From assembly GCA_021229015.1 (NCBI GenBank), contig CM037781.1, positions 69,710,173-69,774,172 on the forward strand: DNA of 64,000 bases, given 5' to 3'. This DNA is from Solen grandis. Taxonomy: Eukaryota > Mollusca > Bivalvia > Adapedonta > Solenidae. The notes under the pieces are model-generated. The model was not told where the DNA came from. It saw nothing but the letters and a program-made list of their open reading frames with translations, and ran no database searches. Below are positions 48,545 through 60,162 of this stretch, one piece after another. A program made the translations under genes and the position numbers. The first letter of the stretch is position 1, and the number at the start of each line of letters is the position of its first letter.

Positions 48545-50270
48545 CATGTGTTAGAAAGATAAAAAGAAATCGCAGTTGGCTTAAGACAAGGTCAAACAAG
48601 TTCGGCAGCACTTTTTGCCCTTTTTTTTTTATTTGGAATTATTTTAGAAAAAAGAGGTTGATAGTGGACTATCGTTTCATGATATATGTATCATAATATT
48701 GCTTTTTGCAGATGACATGGTAATTATTGGGAATTCTACAGAAGATCTACAAGATAGTTTGAATTTATTGAAGGATTTTTGCGATAGGTGTGGTCTAGAG
48801 GTCAACATTACTAAAACTAAAATAGTGTTTTCCGTAAAACAGGTCCAGTAAAAAAAAAAAATCGGAAATTTGGTTGTATAATAATGAATTCATAGAAGTA
48901 GTTATTGACTTTAACCATTTAGGTGTTAAATTTAATTTCACAGGCTCCTTTGTATTACATAACCAGAATATAATTGGAAAAGCGTTAAGGGTATCAGGTA
49001 TTCTTTTAAACAACGTTATTAAATATGAATTAAACCCAAACATTTCGCTTCAACTTTTCGATGCATTTGTAGGGTCAATATTATCTTACTGTTGTCCTGT
49101 ATTGGGGTTTCACTAAGTGTAAAGATATGGAGAAAGTGCAATTAAAATATTGCAAATCACTGCTTAGAGTGAAAAAAATTCTACAAGTACTTCAGCAGTT
49201 TACGGTGAATTAGGTAGACTTCCACTTTTTATTAATAGACTTGTAGCAGTTATTAAGTACTGGTTAAATTAACATCTTCAGATATCATTTGTTTAAAAAC
49301 ATTATATAATATAGCCGTTGAAGATAGCAGTAAAGGATATAAAAACAGGGTAACTATCGTAAAAAAGACTTCTTAATGAATATGAATAATTATGCTTGGA
49401 ATAATCCATATAGTTTATGTCATATTCAGTTTATTTCTTTGTTTAAACCAAGACTCACAGATAGTTTTTTACCAAAACTTGTATCGTGATTTAGAGAGTA
49501 GTAAGGTATTAGATTCTTTATACAGACACATAAAAATTAATTTTGAAATGGAATCATACTTAATATGTAATATCTTTTCTAGAAATATAAGGGTAGCAAT
49601 GACTAAACTTAGAGTTTCATCTCCCATGTTAAAAATTGAAACTGGTAGATATGGAAGAGATAGAGTGGAGAGAGCTGAAAGAAAGTGTGTGTATTGTAAC
49701 TTAAATGATTTAGAAGACGAGTATCCCTTAATATTAAAGTGTACTTTATATAGCGTCTTGAGATTAAAATATATAAAAAAAATATTATTTCTTAAAGCCT
49801 TGTGTGGCTAATTTTTTTGAATTAGTAAGGTATGGTAATATATAACAGTTAATGATGCTAGGAAAGTTCATTGAATTTGCATTTAAAAGAAGAAAATCAT
49901 TTATTTTTTCATGAGTTTTTACACTAACCATTTTTGATGAAAATGTTTTTTTTTATTAGTATAGTAATTCCATGCCCATGATTGTAGTATTCTGTTTTGT
50001 ATGTAGAATGTGAAAGAGATTAATTAAATGCATGATAGAGCTTGTCATGTGTGTGATTTAGTGATAATAATGAATGTGTGTGTGCAAGTGAATGAGGGAG
50101 AGAACGAGTTAGTGAGTGATTGTATGGGTAAGTGTGTGTTAGAGTGAATGAATTCTGTTAAGAGCTATAACGTTTGTCACGTGGTATATATTGTATAATT
50201 ATAATGTTTGATGATGTACTTATTGTATGAGTCAAAAATTGTAATAAACTGATAAACTGAAATTATTTAT
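48545..50270 (+). mobile_element. LINE 3' half: RT core to 3' end
   Basis: In successive frames: VGLRQGQTSSAALFALFF (RT motif before the active site), LLFADDMVIIGNSTEDLQDS (active site), ALRVSGILLNNVIKYELNPN (48874-49116), YGELGRLPLFINRLVAVIKY (about 49200-49270), then CVYCNLNDLEDEYPLILKC (49392-49811), a knuckle whose His is replaced. Several frameshifts and stops. The 3' end is near 50255-50270 with repeated AAACTGAT. Dead copy. Confidence 0.75.
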
Positions 50271-50279
50271 TATTAGGCC

Positions 50280-50900
50280 TTCTTTTAGCACTGATCGATT
50301 AAAGTAAATAATCGTATTTGTCTTTTTTCTTATTTTAACAGCGGCGATATAATATTAAAGGTATCCATTAAATAAAATAAACGTATCTTTGTCATTCTTG
50401 TATTCTTTAAATAAAATATAAATCCAAAAAAAAAAACAGCCGCTGACAAAATCAATTATGAAAGCACAAACCTCAACGATGATATTTATTTCGTTCACGT
50501 ACATGTACACATATAGCACAATCAGAGAACATAAATATCAGCTAAAAAAAGTAACATTTAGCAAATTACTTTAATAACAATAATTAATAAATGCCTGTGC
50601 CAAATTAACAATGTGTAAATTGTTAATTGGTTCGACCGATAAGTATGAAAAACATATAGCATTTTAAACCTGGGGCCGGTAATTAAGTCCGAGAGTTCCA
50701 GCCACCAGTGTTCGACTCATCCAAGGTCGATTTATAAAGAGAAAAGAACAGTTTTGCCTAAGTTCGAGTAAAGTATTTATAGTGTTCCAGTTTTCAGTGT
50801 TCGAGTCACCGATTCCATTCTTCTTATGTCCATATGACATAAATATTTGATTTTCAAAAAAAAAAAAAGCATCGCACTGCGAACAGAGTCTTTAAAGACA
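50280..50900. other. No gene seen
   Basis: AT-rich sequence; around 50690-50830 'GTTCCAG' and 'GTGTTCGA' phrases repeat weakly. Confidence 0.35.
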
Positions 50901-51446
50901 ACATATTTCACGTGAGATTGTCACCCACTGACGCCACAATAGGCTACATAAGAATAAAATCAAGTGAGATAATGATGAAATGATATTACGTAGTGTTGCC
51001 CTCTGACGTCACAATATGATATGTTAAAAAAAAACACAATAAAACACCAAAGTGAGTTAGAGTTTGCCCGCTATTTCTACCCAATCAGTGAGCCCGAAAT
51101 TTCAAATTCCTGGTCGATTTAATTTGTTAAGAGTTTGAGATTTTGCGAGACTTGTCTACTTAATTGAGATTTAACTGTTAAGAGTTAACGTCGAACTGCG
51201 CATGTCATTATTTCAAATAATGATCCGCCCTATGCACGTGATAGATATATATGGCAGTGTTTACTACACCGATCCCTACACACGAGAAATGCACACTCAT
51301 ATGTAAACATTTAGTAAAGTTGCTGATGTACACATTGAATGAGAAGCTTCGGAAATTTATATTTTCGTAAAGTGATGATTACCAGCTCAATCCAAACGGA
51401 CTCCTAAGGAAAGAATAAGATTCTGAAATAAATATTAAAATACAAG

Positions 51447-51592
51447 CATAGTTTAATTGTTTGTTTGTTTATTAGGTTTAACGTCCCACCGACATGTGGC
51501 ATGATACCAAACCTAGTCACATTATCATGACACCGGGCCAACCAGTCCTGGAACTACCCTGATTATGCTGAGCGCCAAGCAAGACTTTTTTT
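51447..51592 (-). mobile_element. 5'-truncated SINE with 9-bp target duplication
   Basis: AAATACAAG lies on both sides (51438-51446, 51593-51601). The body matches the 3' part of the SINE at 32733-33036 (AACGTCCCACCGACA, ACCGGGCCAACCAGTC, GAGCGCCAAGCAAG). The tRNA head and the middle portion are missing. Confidence 0.8.
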
Positions 51593-52035
51593 AAATACAA
51601 GAATTGAAATTGATATAACGTTCATGAACAACTTACAGATAATGTATTGACTAGTTTGAGTTGGTATTTCCAGGGCATTCCTAGCTTTAATATCTTCCGC
51701 TGACATCGGCTTTTCTAAACGATTATTATCTACATATTTCGTTCTTTCCATAACGTCAATCAGTTGCTGTGTACTGATGTCTTAACTTGTAAAAAAATAA
51801 AATAAATAAATAAAACTGTCATCACTCAAATTAAATTTCCGTGCTTCTTGATTGAAATCTGAAAAAAGAAATGAGCCGACGGTAAAAAAAAAAACGCGCG
51901 AAACCTGTGTGTTACATTTATATTTGGAAAGCACGTGCACGTGTGTGAATACTTAAACAACACACTGACGTAATATATTTGGCGCCATCTCCTAATATAG
52001 CAGTTTGACGCAAAAATAAGGCGGGGCAAACTCTA

Positions 52036-52150
52036 AGTTAGTCAGTGTTTATTAAGAGAGAATTTGACAGTTAAGAAGCCAGAACGAGCGTAAAGAAGCC
52101 CTCGTTCTGGCTTCTTAACTGTTAAATTCTCACTTAAAAACAATAACTAT
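52036..52150. repeat. Long imperfect hairpin
   Basis: The core arms GACAGTTAAGAAGCCAGAAC and its near-perfect inverse surround a 12-bp loop at about 52089-52100. Weaker pairing extends to about 52036 and 52150. MITE-like. Confidence 0.8.
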
Positions 52151-52309
52151 AACATATGATGACAATACGTATTTTTAACCTCTGACGTCACTACAGAATA
52201 TATGGTAAAAAAAAAATCAAGTGAAATATGATTTAGCATAAAACGCAGTGTTGCCCTCTGACGTCACAGTAGGTTATAAAGTAAGAAAACAAATTATTAT
52301 AGTGATACT

Positions 52310-53155
52310 TATCCATAGTTGTAGAGAATAACATACGTTGATGACCACAGAGTATGGAAAGGGGCTTGTATTCAATGAATAATAAAGTTGGCTCCTACAA
52401 ACTATCTTGTTGGATATACATTTAGATCTATATGATAATTTTCCAGTTATACCATGAAATATTCCGAGTTAAGATTTGACCTGCAATCACCTCTCTCTCC
52501 GTGATGAGATGTTAAAACATGAACTATTTGTAAGTGTTTGTATGAAAATATATACCCGTTCTAGCCTATGGGCCATGGAAAAAATGTTATCTTGTAAAAT
52601 GTGATCCTACATGACTCTCTCGATGCCAGTGAGACCATGAAATCCCACGTGATTTACAAACATTCTGTTCCTTGTTAAATGTCACATATTCAGTAATTAT
52701 CTGGCAACGGGATATGTAGTTGAAGGCAACGGTGAGCTAATTATTTATACATGGTATTTTCCGTCCATTAGCGACAAAATGTCACAAAAGTGTAAGTTAT
52801 GTGGTTGCATAGTCCACATTTATTGATTTTACAAAAATGTTGGACTACACGTTATAGTTCACGGTGACTATGAACAATGTACTAGCACCTGATTGGACGA
52901 GAGGAAAATGCCATGTGCTAATGACAGCTAAGTTTAAAACCATTCAATCAAAATATTTATCAGTTCATATACTTATATATCTTTTTTATATTTTTTTGAG
53001 AATATATTAACCAAAACATGTATATGAAGAACTGTTGGGTTTAAGTTTTTTTATAGCCCGGTAATGCGAGACGAAAATATATATATAAACAAATGATAAT
53101 TTTCAGGTCATTGTTGTGATAATTAACAAGAGAGACAAAGAAGTTGTTCTCATTT
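52310..53155. other. No gene seen
   Basis: Downstream of gene copy E's 3' UTR exon. No coding or repeat structure recognised. Confidence 0.4.
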
Positions 53156-54309
53156 TTCTTTATTTTTAATAATAAATAACAATAGGGTATACATATATAA
53201 TAAATCATTATCTATACATATCACATTGATTGATATTGTCGTCGTGTAATCCTGAAAAGCTACAAATTTCGTATAGTTTTGAAAGTCGCTTTAATTAAAA
53301 GGATTGAATTGCAAAAAAAAAGTAGTCTCCTCTTCTGTTGTTTCTGGTTGGTGTGTGTTGAAGACCTTTCTGTGGCTAGAATAATCTCATCTGATGTCTG
53401 GGTGTAATTTGTACAATCTCCTAGATTACTGAAATAGACAGAAATATAGAAAAATGGAAGCTGTCAGAAAAATCAAATACTTTAAGAGGGCATGTACAAG
53501 AACGTAAACAAAAGACACAAAGTAATAAAAATAAAATCTTATATTGAAATGTTAATGTTAATCATTCACATGGAACACTTCGACCAATAATCAGCCTCAA
53601 ATAAAAAAGAAAACGTACTGAAACTAACCAAATTATGAAATTTAAAAAATAAGTGTGTTTGCAAATATGTTGTAAATATTATAAAGAGCTTTATAATTAT
53701 TATTATTATTATTATTATTATCTGAATCAACGTATACTTTGTGAAACTTGAGAAGTTCATACAAGAAATTAGAGTTATTGTTAACACTCGAAATCCATTT
53801 TTTTTACACATGTATTTTGAAAATTAAAATTATACATCCTTTTTTCTGTAAGGATTCTTTCACACATTCGTGTCTCTCTGACATCCAAGCATAAAAACCC
53901 GGAAATATCACTGACAATAGTATCACATAGTTTGGTCGTGTATCCCTGATTTTTTTTTTCGGCCGTTAGGCCGCTTATTTTCACCCTGACTTCCTGTGAA
54001 ACACACAGTAATGAAGAGGAATAAAATTAGGCTTTTCATTGGTTATTATATACCTTGCTAAAATCCCATTGGTCACTGTAAAATTAGTAAAAAGAAAAGA
54101 CAGGAGTTGCGGAAACGAGTTCTTTAGCTCTCCGTTTGTTATAAAAGTTGAAGTTTTCTTCCCCTGCAAACGATTTGTTCCGAAAAGTAAGACACTGAAC
54201 CTTTTTTAAGGTAAACTGAAAGAGTAGAATGCTAAAAAATAGGAAACAAATAGATTTCGGAATTGATTGTTCGACCCTGACATATCCTATATTCAACAAG
54301 AGTGCAAGT

Positions 54310-55211
54310 GCTGCCACAATATACGCCGCCACAAAATATAAAGACCAAGAGTGTCCTTTTAATTATTGCTTTTAACATTTCTGTAAGCATAAGATCATAA
54401 TGAAGTCTGTGAGACCAATTAATTTAGCTGAAAGAGCAGTATATTCGCGAATATACTTTTCTCAAAGTGAGGCAATCACTAAAGATGATGAAAAGACAGG
54501 GGCCTGAGATTGTGGCTGCCTTGGTAGTAGGTTCGATCCCTGCAGGGGCAGCTGGGTGTTTTCTTGAGCAAAACAGTTTATCCTCACTTTGAAAAGATCA
54601 GGTCAGAAACATACAAGGAATGGCGTTCACAAGGCTAAAATATCAATCAGCTAAAGAGACTAAGTTTCAAGGGACAAAAATCTTGCAAAAATTAATGAAC
54701 CGGAAAAACGCCCCTTCATGCACATCTACCCATTATAGTAATAACATTGATCAAGTCTTGAAAAGATTCATTCAGAAATGTTGGAGGAGTTGCGTTCACA
54801 AGGCTGCAATATCAATCAGCTACAGAGACTAAGTTTCAAGGGACAAAAATCTTGCAACAATTAATGAACCGGAAAATCGCCACTTCATGCACATCTACCC
54901 ATTATAGTAATGACATTGATCAAGTTTTGAAAAGATTCATTCAGAAATGTAGGAGGAGTTGCGTTCACACGGCTGCAATATCAATCAGCTACAGAGACTA
55001 AGTTTCAAGGGACACAAATCTTGTAAAAATCAATGAACCGGAAAATCGCCACTTCATGCACATCTACCCATTAAAATAATGACATTGACCAAGTTTTGAA
55101 AAGATTCATTCAGAAACAAAGGAGGAATTGAGTTCACAACAAATGTACGTACGGACGGACGGACAGACGGGGAAGATGACGCCAATATACGACCGCCTCC
55201 GGCGGCGTATA
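54310..55211. repeat. Dispersed repeat with three 169-bp tandem units, in intron 3 of copy E
   Basis: TATCAATCAGCTA landmarks at 54641, 54810 and 54979 define a 169-bp period. The block ends with GTACGTACGGACGGACGGAC and GGCGGCGTATAAC at 55211; near 54320 it has ATATACGCCGCC, an inverse match to that terminus, so the whole may be one inverted-ended element of about 0.9 kb. A tRNA-like box B (GGTTCGATCCCTGC) at about 54532 marks a SINE remnant inside. Confidence 0.7.
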
Positions 55212-55710
55212 ACAAAAACGTAACATCCGTAGCCAGCGAATCGAAGTCTAATGCGCAGATGTTTTAAGGCTATAAGTGTCTACCAAGATTGTACACACTA
55301 TTTGGATCCGTGGTATTTCAAAGAGCTGCACTGACACAAGTATTATACAACTATTAAACAAACAACAAAATCTATTACATATTAAACCATTTAGACACTA
55401 ATCGTCAAACTCGTTACCACGGCCGAGTATCCTTTTTAAAGATATTGCTTTTTTTTTTTTTTAAATATATATATATATAAGAATATACCTATGTACCCAT
55501 GAATTGTGATGTTTGCTTCCCCACCCACTTGCTCTCCTATATATGTATTAGTTAATGGATTTTATTGCAAGCCACGCGAAGCAACACTATTTCTAAGGCG
55601 TATCTAGTAACTATGTGACAGAGAAAATTTTCAGTGAAAATGGGCACCACACAATAATGACTAATTATGTGATTCTCTAGCGACAGTGGGAAGTAGTTAC
55701 CTGAGCTAGT

Positions 55711-56270
55711 TTAACCGGAAGCTGAGGCGTTGACAATGGTAACGGTGGGCGTGGTGGAGGTGGTGCTGGTGTTCCGGAACAGGAACAAGATCACGAACAG
55801 GAAACCGATCAGCATCAGGACTGGAATAGAACAGGAGTACGGTGAGTAACATTCAAATGATATAGAAATGTGATATATGATTCACATATGATAAGTTCGA
55901 TGTATCATTTGACAACTGTAGCCGATGAAACCATCAGCAGTAGCAGTTAGGATGAACGCAGCATTATCATTATCAGAAATGCCGCTTTGAACACCAGTTT
56001 TAATCTAATTTAGGCAATAAATTAAAATCAATTGTAAAGAAATATAATATCATATGACTTATATCGTTATGAACGAAAAAACAAGCAGTTTTATGTAGCT
56101 CTCTATATCTATTCATTTAACGCCATCTTTTTTCTTTCCACGACAACGCAAAAACTGAACTTACACGAACTGTCGCCGAAGCCACCGCTAGATGGCGCAA
56201 ATCCGAACTGAGCTGTAGCTAGCCCGAGGACACAGGCGATGGCGAGAGCGGCGATCAGAAAGGATTTCAT
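55711..56270 (-). CDS. 71-aa secreted/membrane microprotein, copy E
   Basis: Coding exons 56165-56270 and 55711-55820; first exon from 56555 to about 56582. After the stop, a donor at 55699-55700 leads to a 3' UTR exon whose acceptor side is at 53428, with AATAAA at 53159-53164. That last intron is about 2.27 kb against roughly 270 bp in copy A, owing to the repeat block at 54310-55211. The protein is identical to A and B (Phe24, Ser34) although introns and flanks no longer align. By eye the 216-nt CDS differs from copy A at eight positions, all synonymous. It is therefore an old copy under purifying selection, or one kept similar by gene conversion. Confidence 0.85.
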
Positions 56271-56602
56271 CTTGGTGCTGGACAAGAGAGAAAAATAGCT
56301 TATAATTATGTATCCCTTAAAGCGAAATAACTAGTATCTTAAAATCATAATTATATGTGCGATTTTACTCTCAAAACAGACATTAACCATTAGGATTATT
56401 CATTAAACATTTAGGGCAGGCATTAGTTCAAAATCATTTTATTTGAAGCTAGAAATTATAATATTTAGCAAAATAAAAATATGTCAATAAGTAACCGCGG
56501 TCATGATAAAAGAATCGCGTTAATATTTACTTGTTTTAAATAAGGATGCGTTACCTTGATTGCTGGTGATCAAATGACGATGAGAACAGTAAAATGACCC
56601 CC

Positions 56603-56720
56603 GTATTTATACCCACCCACACAAGACGGAAACGTCTGCTCAATGTCCGGAAGCGGTTAGGACTTATGATCACTGTTAACGCAAACATTAATAACATTAT
56701 GTCTTTGATATTACATAGAC
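56603..56720 (-). promoter_or_regulatory. Core and proximal promoter of copy E
   Basis: GTATAAATAC on the minus strand (56603-56612), a first box with one change (ACGGAAACGTCTG at 56626-56638), a second box CCGGAA at 56647-56652, and AACATTATGTCTTTGATATT at about 56693-56712. Spacing to the distal block is longer than in the other copies. Confidence 0.65.
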
Positions 56721-58000
56721 TTGGTTTGGACTTATTGAAAATGTAAAGAATCTAGCTACTTGAGTTGAAAATATAAACACTGCATTTACATTCTACAAAA
56801 TATTAAAAAAAAAACTTTTTATACAGTGTTTCATACATGTTCAGTTCGTAATTATGTACGTGTTATGCGTATTTCTCGCGAATAGCTGATGCACGAGTGA
56901 AATCATCATTTATTTTTTATTTTTTTTTTTTTGGGGGGGGGGGCATTATTAAAACAGTAGTTGCATGAATGTATATCTAAGCCATGTACATTAACGTGAA
57001 GAAAGTTATGATAAAATTTGCAAAATGTAGAAGTTTCTCTCGTTATTTCTGCAATTCATTGTTTTTCCTCGGTAATTTGGCAAAAAGCTGAAGTCAATTA
57101 CGACTATACAATGATCAAGCAAATATTTTTTTATTATTGAAGCCTCAAATATATAGTGTGGCGTCATATTTAAGATAATGCCATCATTAACTTTAAAATC
57201 TTTAAAACGTGGAATTTCTTCCATTTCATAAACATGATATTACAATGGTATCATTTACGGTGTATGATATAAAGAATCTTTGATGATTTTTTTTTTTTTT
57301 TGATTTTTTGATTTTTTAAATTTTTTTTTGTAATATCGGGTTTCCATCACGTGTTGTGATGAATATTTCCACGAATGAAGCTGTTTTACTAATAAAAAAC
57401 CATACATTCTTACAAGAAATTCAACACATTTATCAATACATTATCTTGCTTTTCTGGCGATTTTATTTTTTTCCATACATCATTCTTTTCCTTTGACTTG
57501 TTTACGGATATAATGAATGGAGATGTCCAATTAAGAGGCTAAAAGGTAGAAATGTTTATGTATATCTGGAACATCTCGGCAATGTCGTAGGTGTTTTTGT
57601 TTTTTTTAAACCAAATTAATAGATCGTTTGATTTTTTTTACATAATTGCATTGAAATTGATATGCACTTGTACATTAAGGTGAGATAACTGATTTCATAA
57701 ATTGTTCTGGAGTTTTCCCTTTGTGTATTTTCCTAAGCAAGTGTTGTGCGGATAACTCCTTTATTTTTCAACGGGATCTCTTCATACATGCTTGGAGAAT
57801 TGTTATGCATTAAATTCCTTGAGATAACGAGAGTTACATTATTGGGTCTGGAGTTTTTACCCTTATACACATCCCTGACAAGAAGCATTTTTGGTTATTT
57901 GCTAATCCTTTGACCGTATAATGCTCCGACTCGCGTGTTAATTATTTACAATTAGGCGAGTCTATAAACGTGTCAGTACTGTAAGCAATTAGATATCCCG
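56721..58000. other. No gene seen; homopolymer tracts
   Basis: A T-run followed by a G-run at 56920-56943 and T-rich stretches near 57290-57330. No coding motif. Confidence 0.4.
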
Positions 58001-58002
58001 TT

Positions 58003-58235
58003 GAGTGCCTGGATAGCGTAGTGGTAACGCATTATCACCAATGCGTCCCGGGTTCGATTCCTGGTCACGCAAGTGAGAGGGTACAGTGGTCGCCCGTCCA
58101 GGCACGTGGGTTTTCTCCGGTTTCCTCTTACAACAATGACCGAAATACGCCGCCATCAGAGCCACCAAAAGTGATTTATATAAGCTGTGAGAACTTGTTT
58201 CGTAGATTCCTCTTTCCCTTACCACAGACATATTA
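58003..58235 (+). mobile_element. tRNA-derived SINE
   Basis: Box A in GCCTGGATAGCGTAGTGGTA and box B GGGTTCGATTCCTGGTCACG, then a central segment GTGGGTTTTCTCCGGTTTCC of a kind conserved among invertebrate SINEs as I recall. Part of the same family as 45535-45660. Confidence 0.7.
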
Positions 58236-58267
58236 ATCATACTGTGCTGCATATGCCTGTGTCTTTA

Positions 58268-58975
58268 CCCGGGAATATAAAAATGGCCGGGTAGGGGGTT
58301 ACCGGTAATTTAAAAACGTTTTCTATTCCCCGGGTGAACTCGAATAAAACGTTTTCAAATCCACCCCAATTTTTAATTTTCCAATTTGAAAATGTTTTCA
58401 TACTCCCGGATGGGGCATAGTGAAAAAGTATTGAGACCACTACCACCCCATTTTCAAATGTCCTACATGTAACCCCGGGTAAATATGAAAATGTTTTCAA
58501 TTACCACTATTTATCATCAATTTTATTCAATTTAGGAACACCAAATACTAATAGATATATCATTGTGCTAACGACACATTTCAGTATAAGTTATAAAAAA
58601 AGATACCGTTTTAAACTCCCCCCCCCCCACCCCCACGAAAAAAAACCACAAAAACATAAAGGGGTGGGGAGGTCATTTGGAAACTTTTTTTAAGTTTCTG
58701 GGGTGAGGGAGCTTCACCAGTCTTATCTTATCCTCATATAAATAGAATATCAATAGAAATATCAATAGTACAATAAAATCATATTTTTATAACACAAGTG
58801 TTTTAGTCTTACGTTCTCCTGACTTAAAGGGAATGGGTCGTTTGAAAACGTTTTTTTTTTATATAATCCGGGGTATGAAAGTAATATCGTGGGAAGGCAT
58901 TTGATAACGTTTTTTGTGTTCCCAGCTTTGGGGATTTGAAAACGCATTTACGTGACTCGGGGGGGGGGGGGGGGG
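58268..58975. repeat. Degenerate repeat region with AAACGTTTTC motifs
   Basis: AAAACGTTTTCAAA, GAAAATGTTTTC and TTTGAAAACG recur about eight times in both orientations among CCCGGG and C/G homopolymers (poly(C) near 58619, poly(G) at about 58959-58977). No gene. Structure unclear. Confidence 0.5.
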
Positions 58976-59014
58976 GGCTACAAACAATGAGCTACAAACA
59001 ATGAAGACACACCT

Positions 59015-59105
59015 GAGCCGGGTTAACGTAATTGGTATGTCACGGCCAGGAATTGAACTCATGACCTCCAAGTTGGGTGGCGAACACTCCTATTTGACTA
59101 CACGG
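59015..59105 (-). mobile_element. SINE head fragment
   Basis: On the minus strand GAGTTCAATTCCTGGCCGTG (degraded box B) followed by ACATACCAATTACG resembles the head-body junction of the SINE at 32733-33036. Confidence 0.5.
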
Positions 59106-59109
59106 TCTT

Positions 59110-60160
59110 CCAACGGTAAGATCCCTAATGTACCGTAGCGTTTAGAGGAGGTATAAGTTAATCAGATTGGTGGAAGCTCTAACCACACGGTCATCGTGAC
59201 CCTGAATTTAATGATAAGGTTTACAAACAGACATATACATCTATCAAATTTAATACTTCAACAAAAATAATTTTTTAAAAAAATTAAAAATTTTTCATCA
59301 CATAACTCCAATTTCTCACATTAACAATTGATATTAAGTGACAAAATTTTATCTTACAATAATAACTTACAAACAAGCAAATATTCCTTAGTATCCTTTA
59401 CTTTATATTTTCGTATTTATATTAATTTTGACAAAACACCAAACAAAGAAGACCTTGACCTGACAGTTTCCTTAGAATCAGGGTCTCCTCTGTTTGCTCA
59501 TTCCGTATTGAAGCTCAGATGCTACACAGTTTACAAGGCAAAAAAAACATAACAACATTGTTTCATATGCCATTTAAAATTCTGTTGATTAATACTCATA
59601 AGACATAAATTTATACATGAATATTCATGAAGTAAACTGCTACAGCTGAAACTCAACAAGGCAACACAATCAGAGGGCAAATAATAAAATATACAAGAGA
59701 AATGCCAAAAGCTTTGATCAAAAATTGATCTCATAAATATATATTGGGAAGCTATAATTACTTTTTTTCAATGAGTATGATACAAAAATTTATTAGCTCA
59801 GTTGTAAAAGTAAACTTGGTCACAACAATGTTCAGATAAATTAGAATTGCGTTCAAATATAGAATCGCTGCGTTATCATGGATTTTTTGTATTGCTGGTG
59901 ACACTTGACCTTGAAAAATGACAAAACAATAGCCAAGTTCACTTTCATGATGAAAATTGGAGTTGTTGCATTATAGTTCCTTTCACTACAACAGTATATG
60001 TGTCATATTTGGTCTTCCTGCTAATTACCGGTAGTTTGATAGTTTAAAACTGGTTTTATTTTATGCCTGTTGAAAAACAAGTTTTTACAGCTTATGCTAA
60101 TCGATCTTGATTAGTTTTTGTGTTGGACCAGTATTTATTGCCTAGAAAGATCATTAAAAC
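59110..60160. other. No gene seen
   Basis: AT-rich; short frames around 59328-59734 on both strands have no recognisable motif. Confidence 0.4.
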
Positions 60161-60162
60161 AA

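Larger units (their letters stand above)
50900..52300. repeat. TGACGTCA-containing direct repeats flanking an inverted-ended segment
   Basis: The phrase GTTGCCCTCTGACGTCACA occurs at about 50995 and 52250, with related CTGACGCCACAATAGG (50927) and CCTCTGACGTCACTACAG (52181). Between them, AGTTAGAGTTTGCCCGC (about 51056-51072) is matched inversely by GCGGGGCAAACTCTAAGTTA (52021-52040). The layout suggests an inserted element of about 1 kb (51053-52040). Confidence 0.55.
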
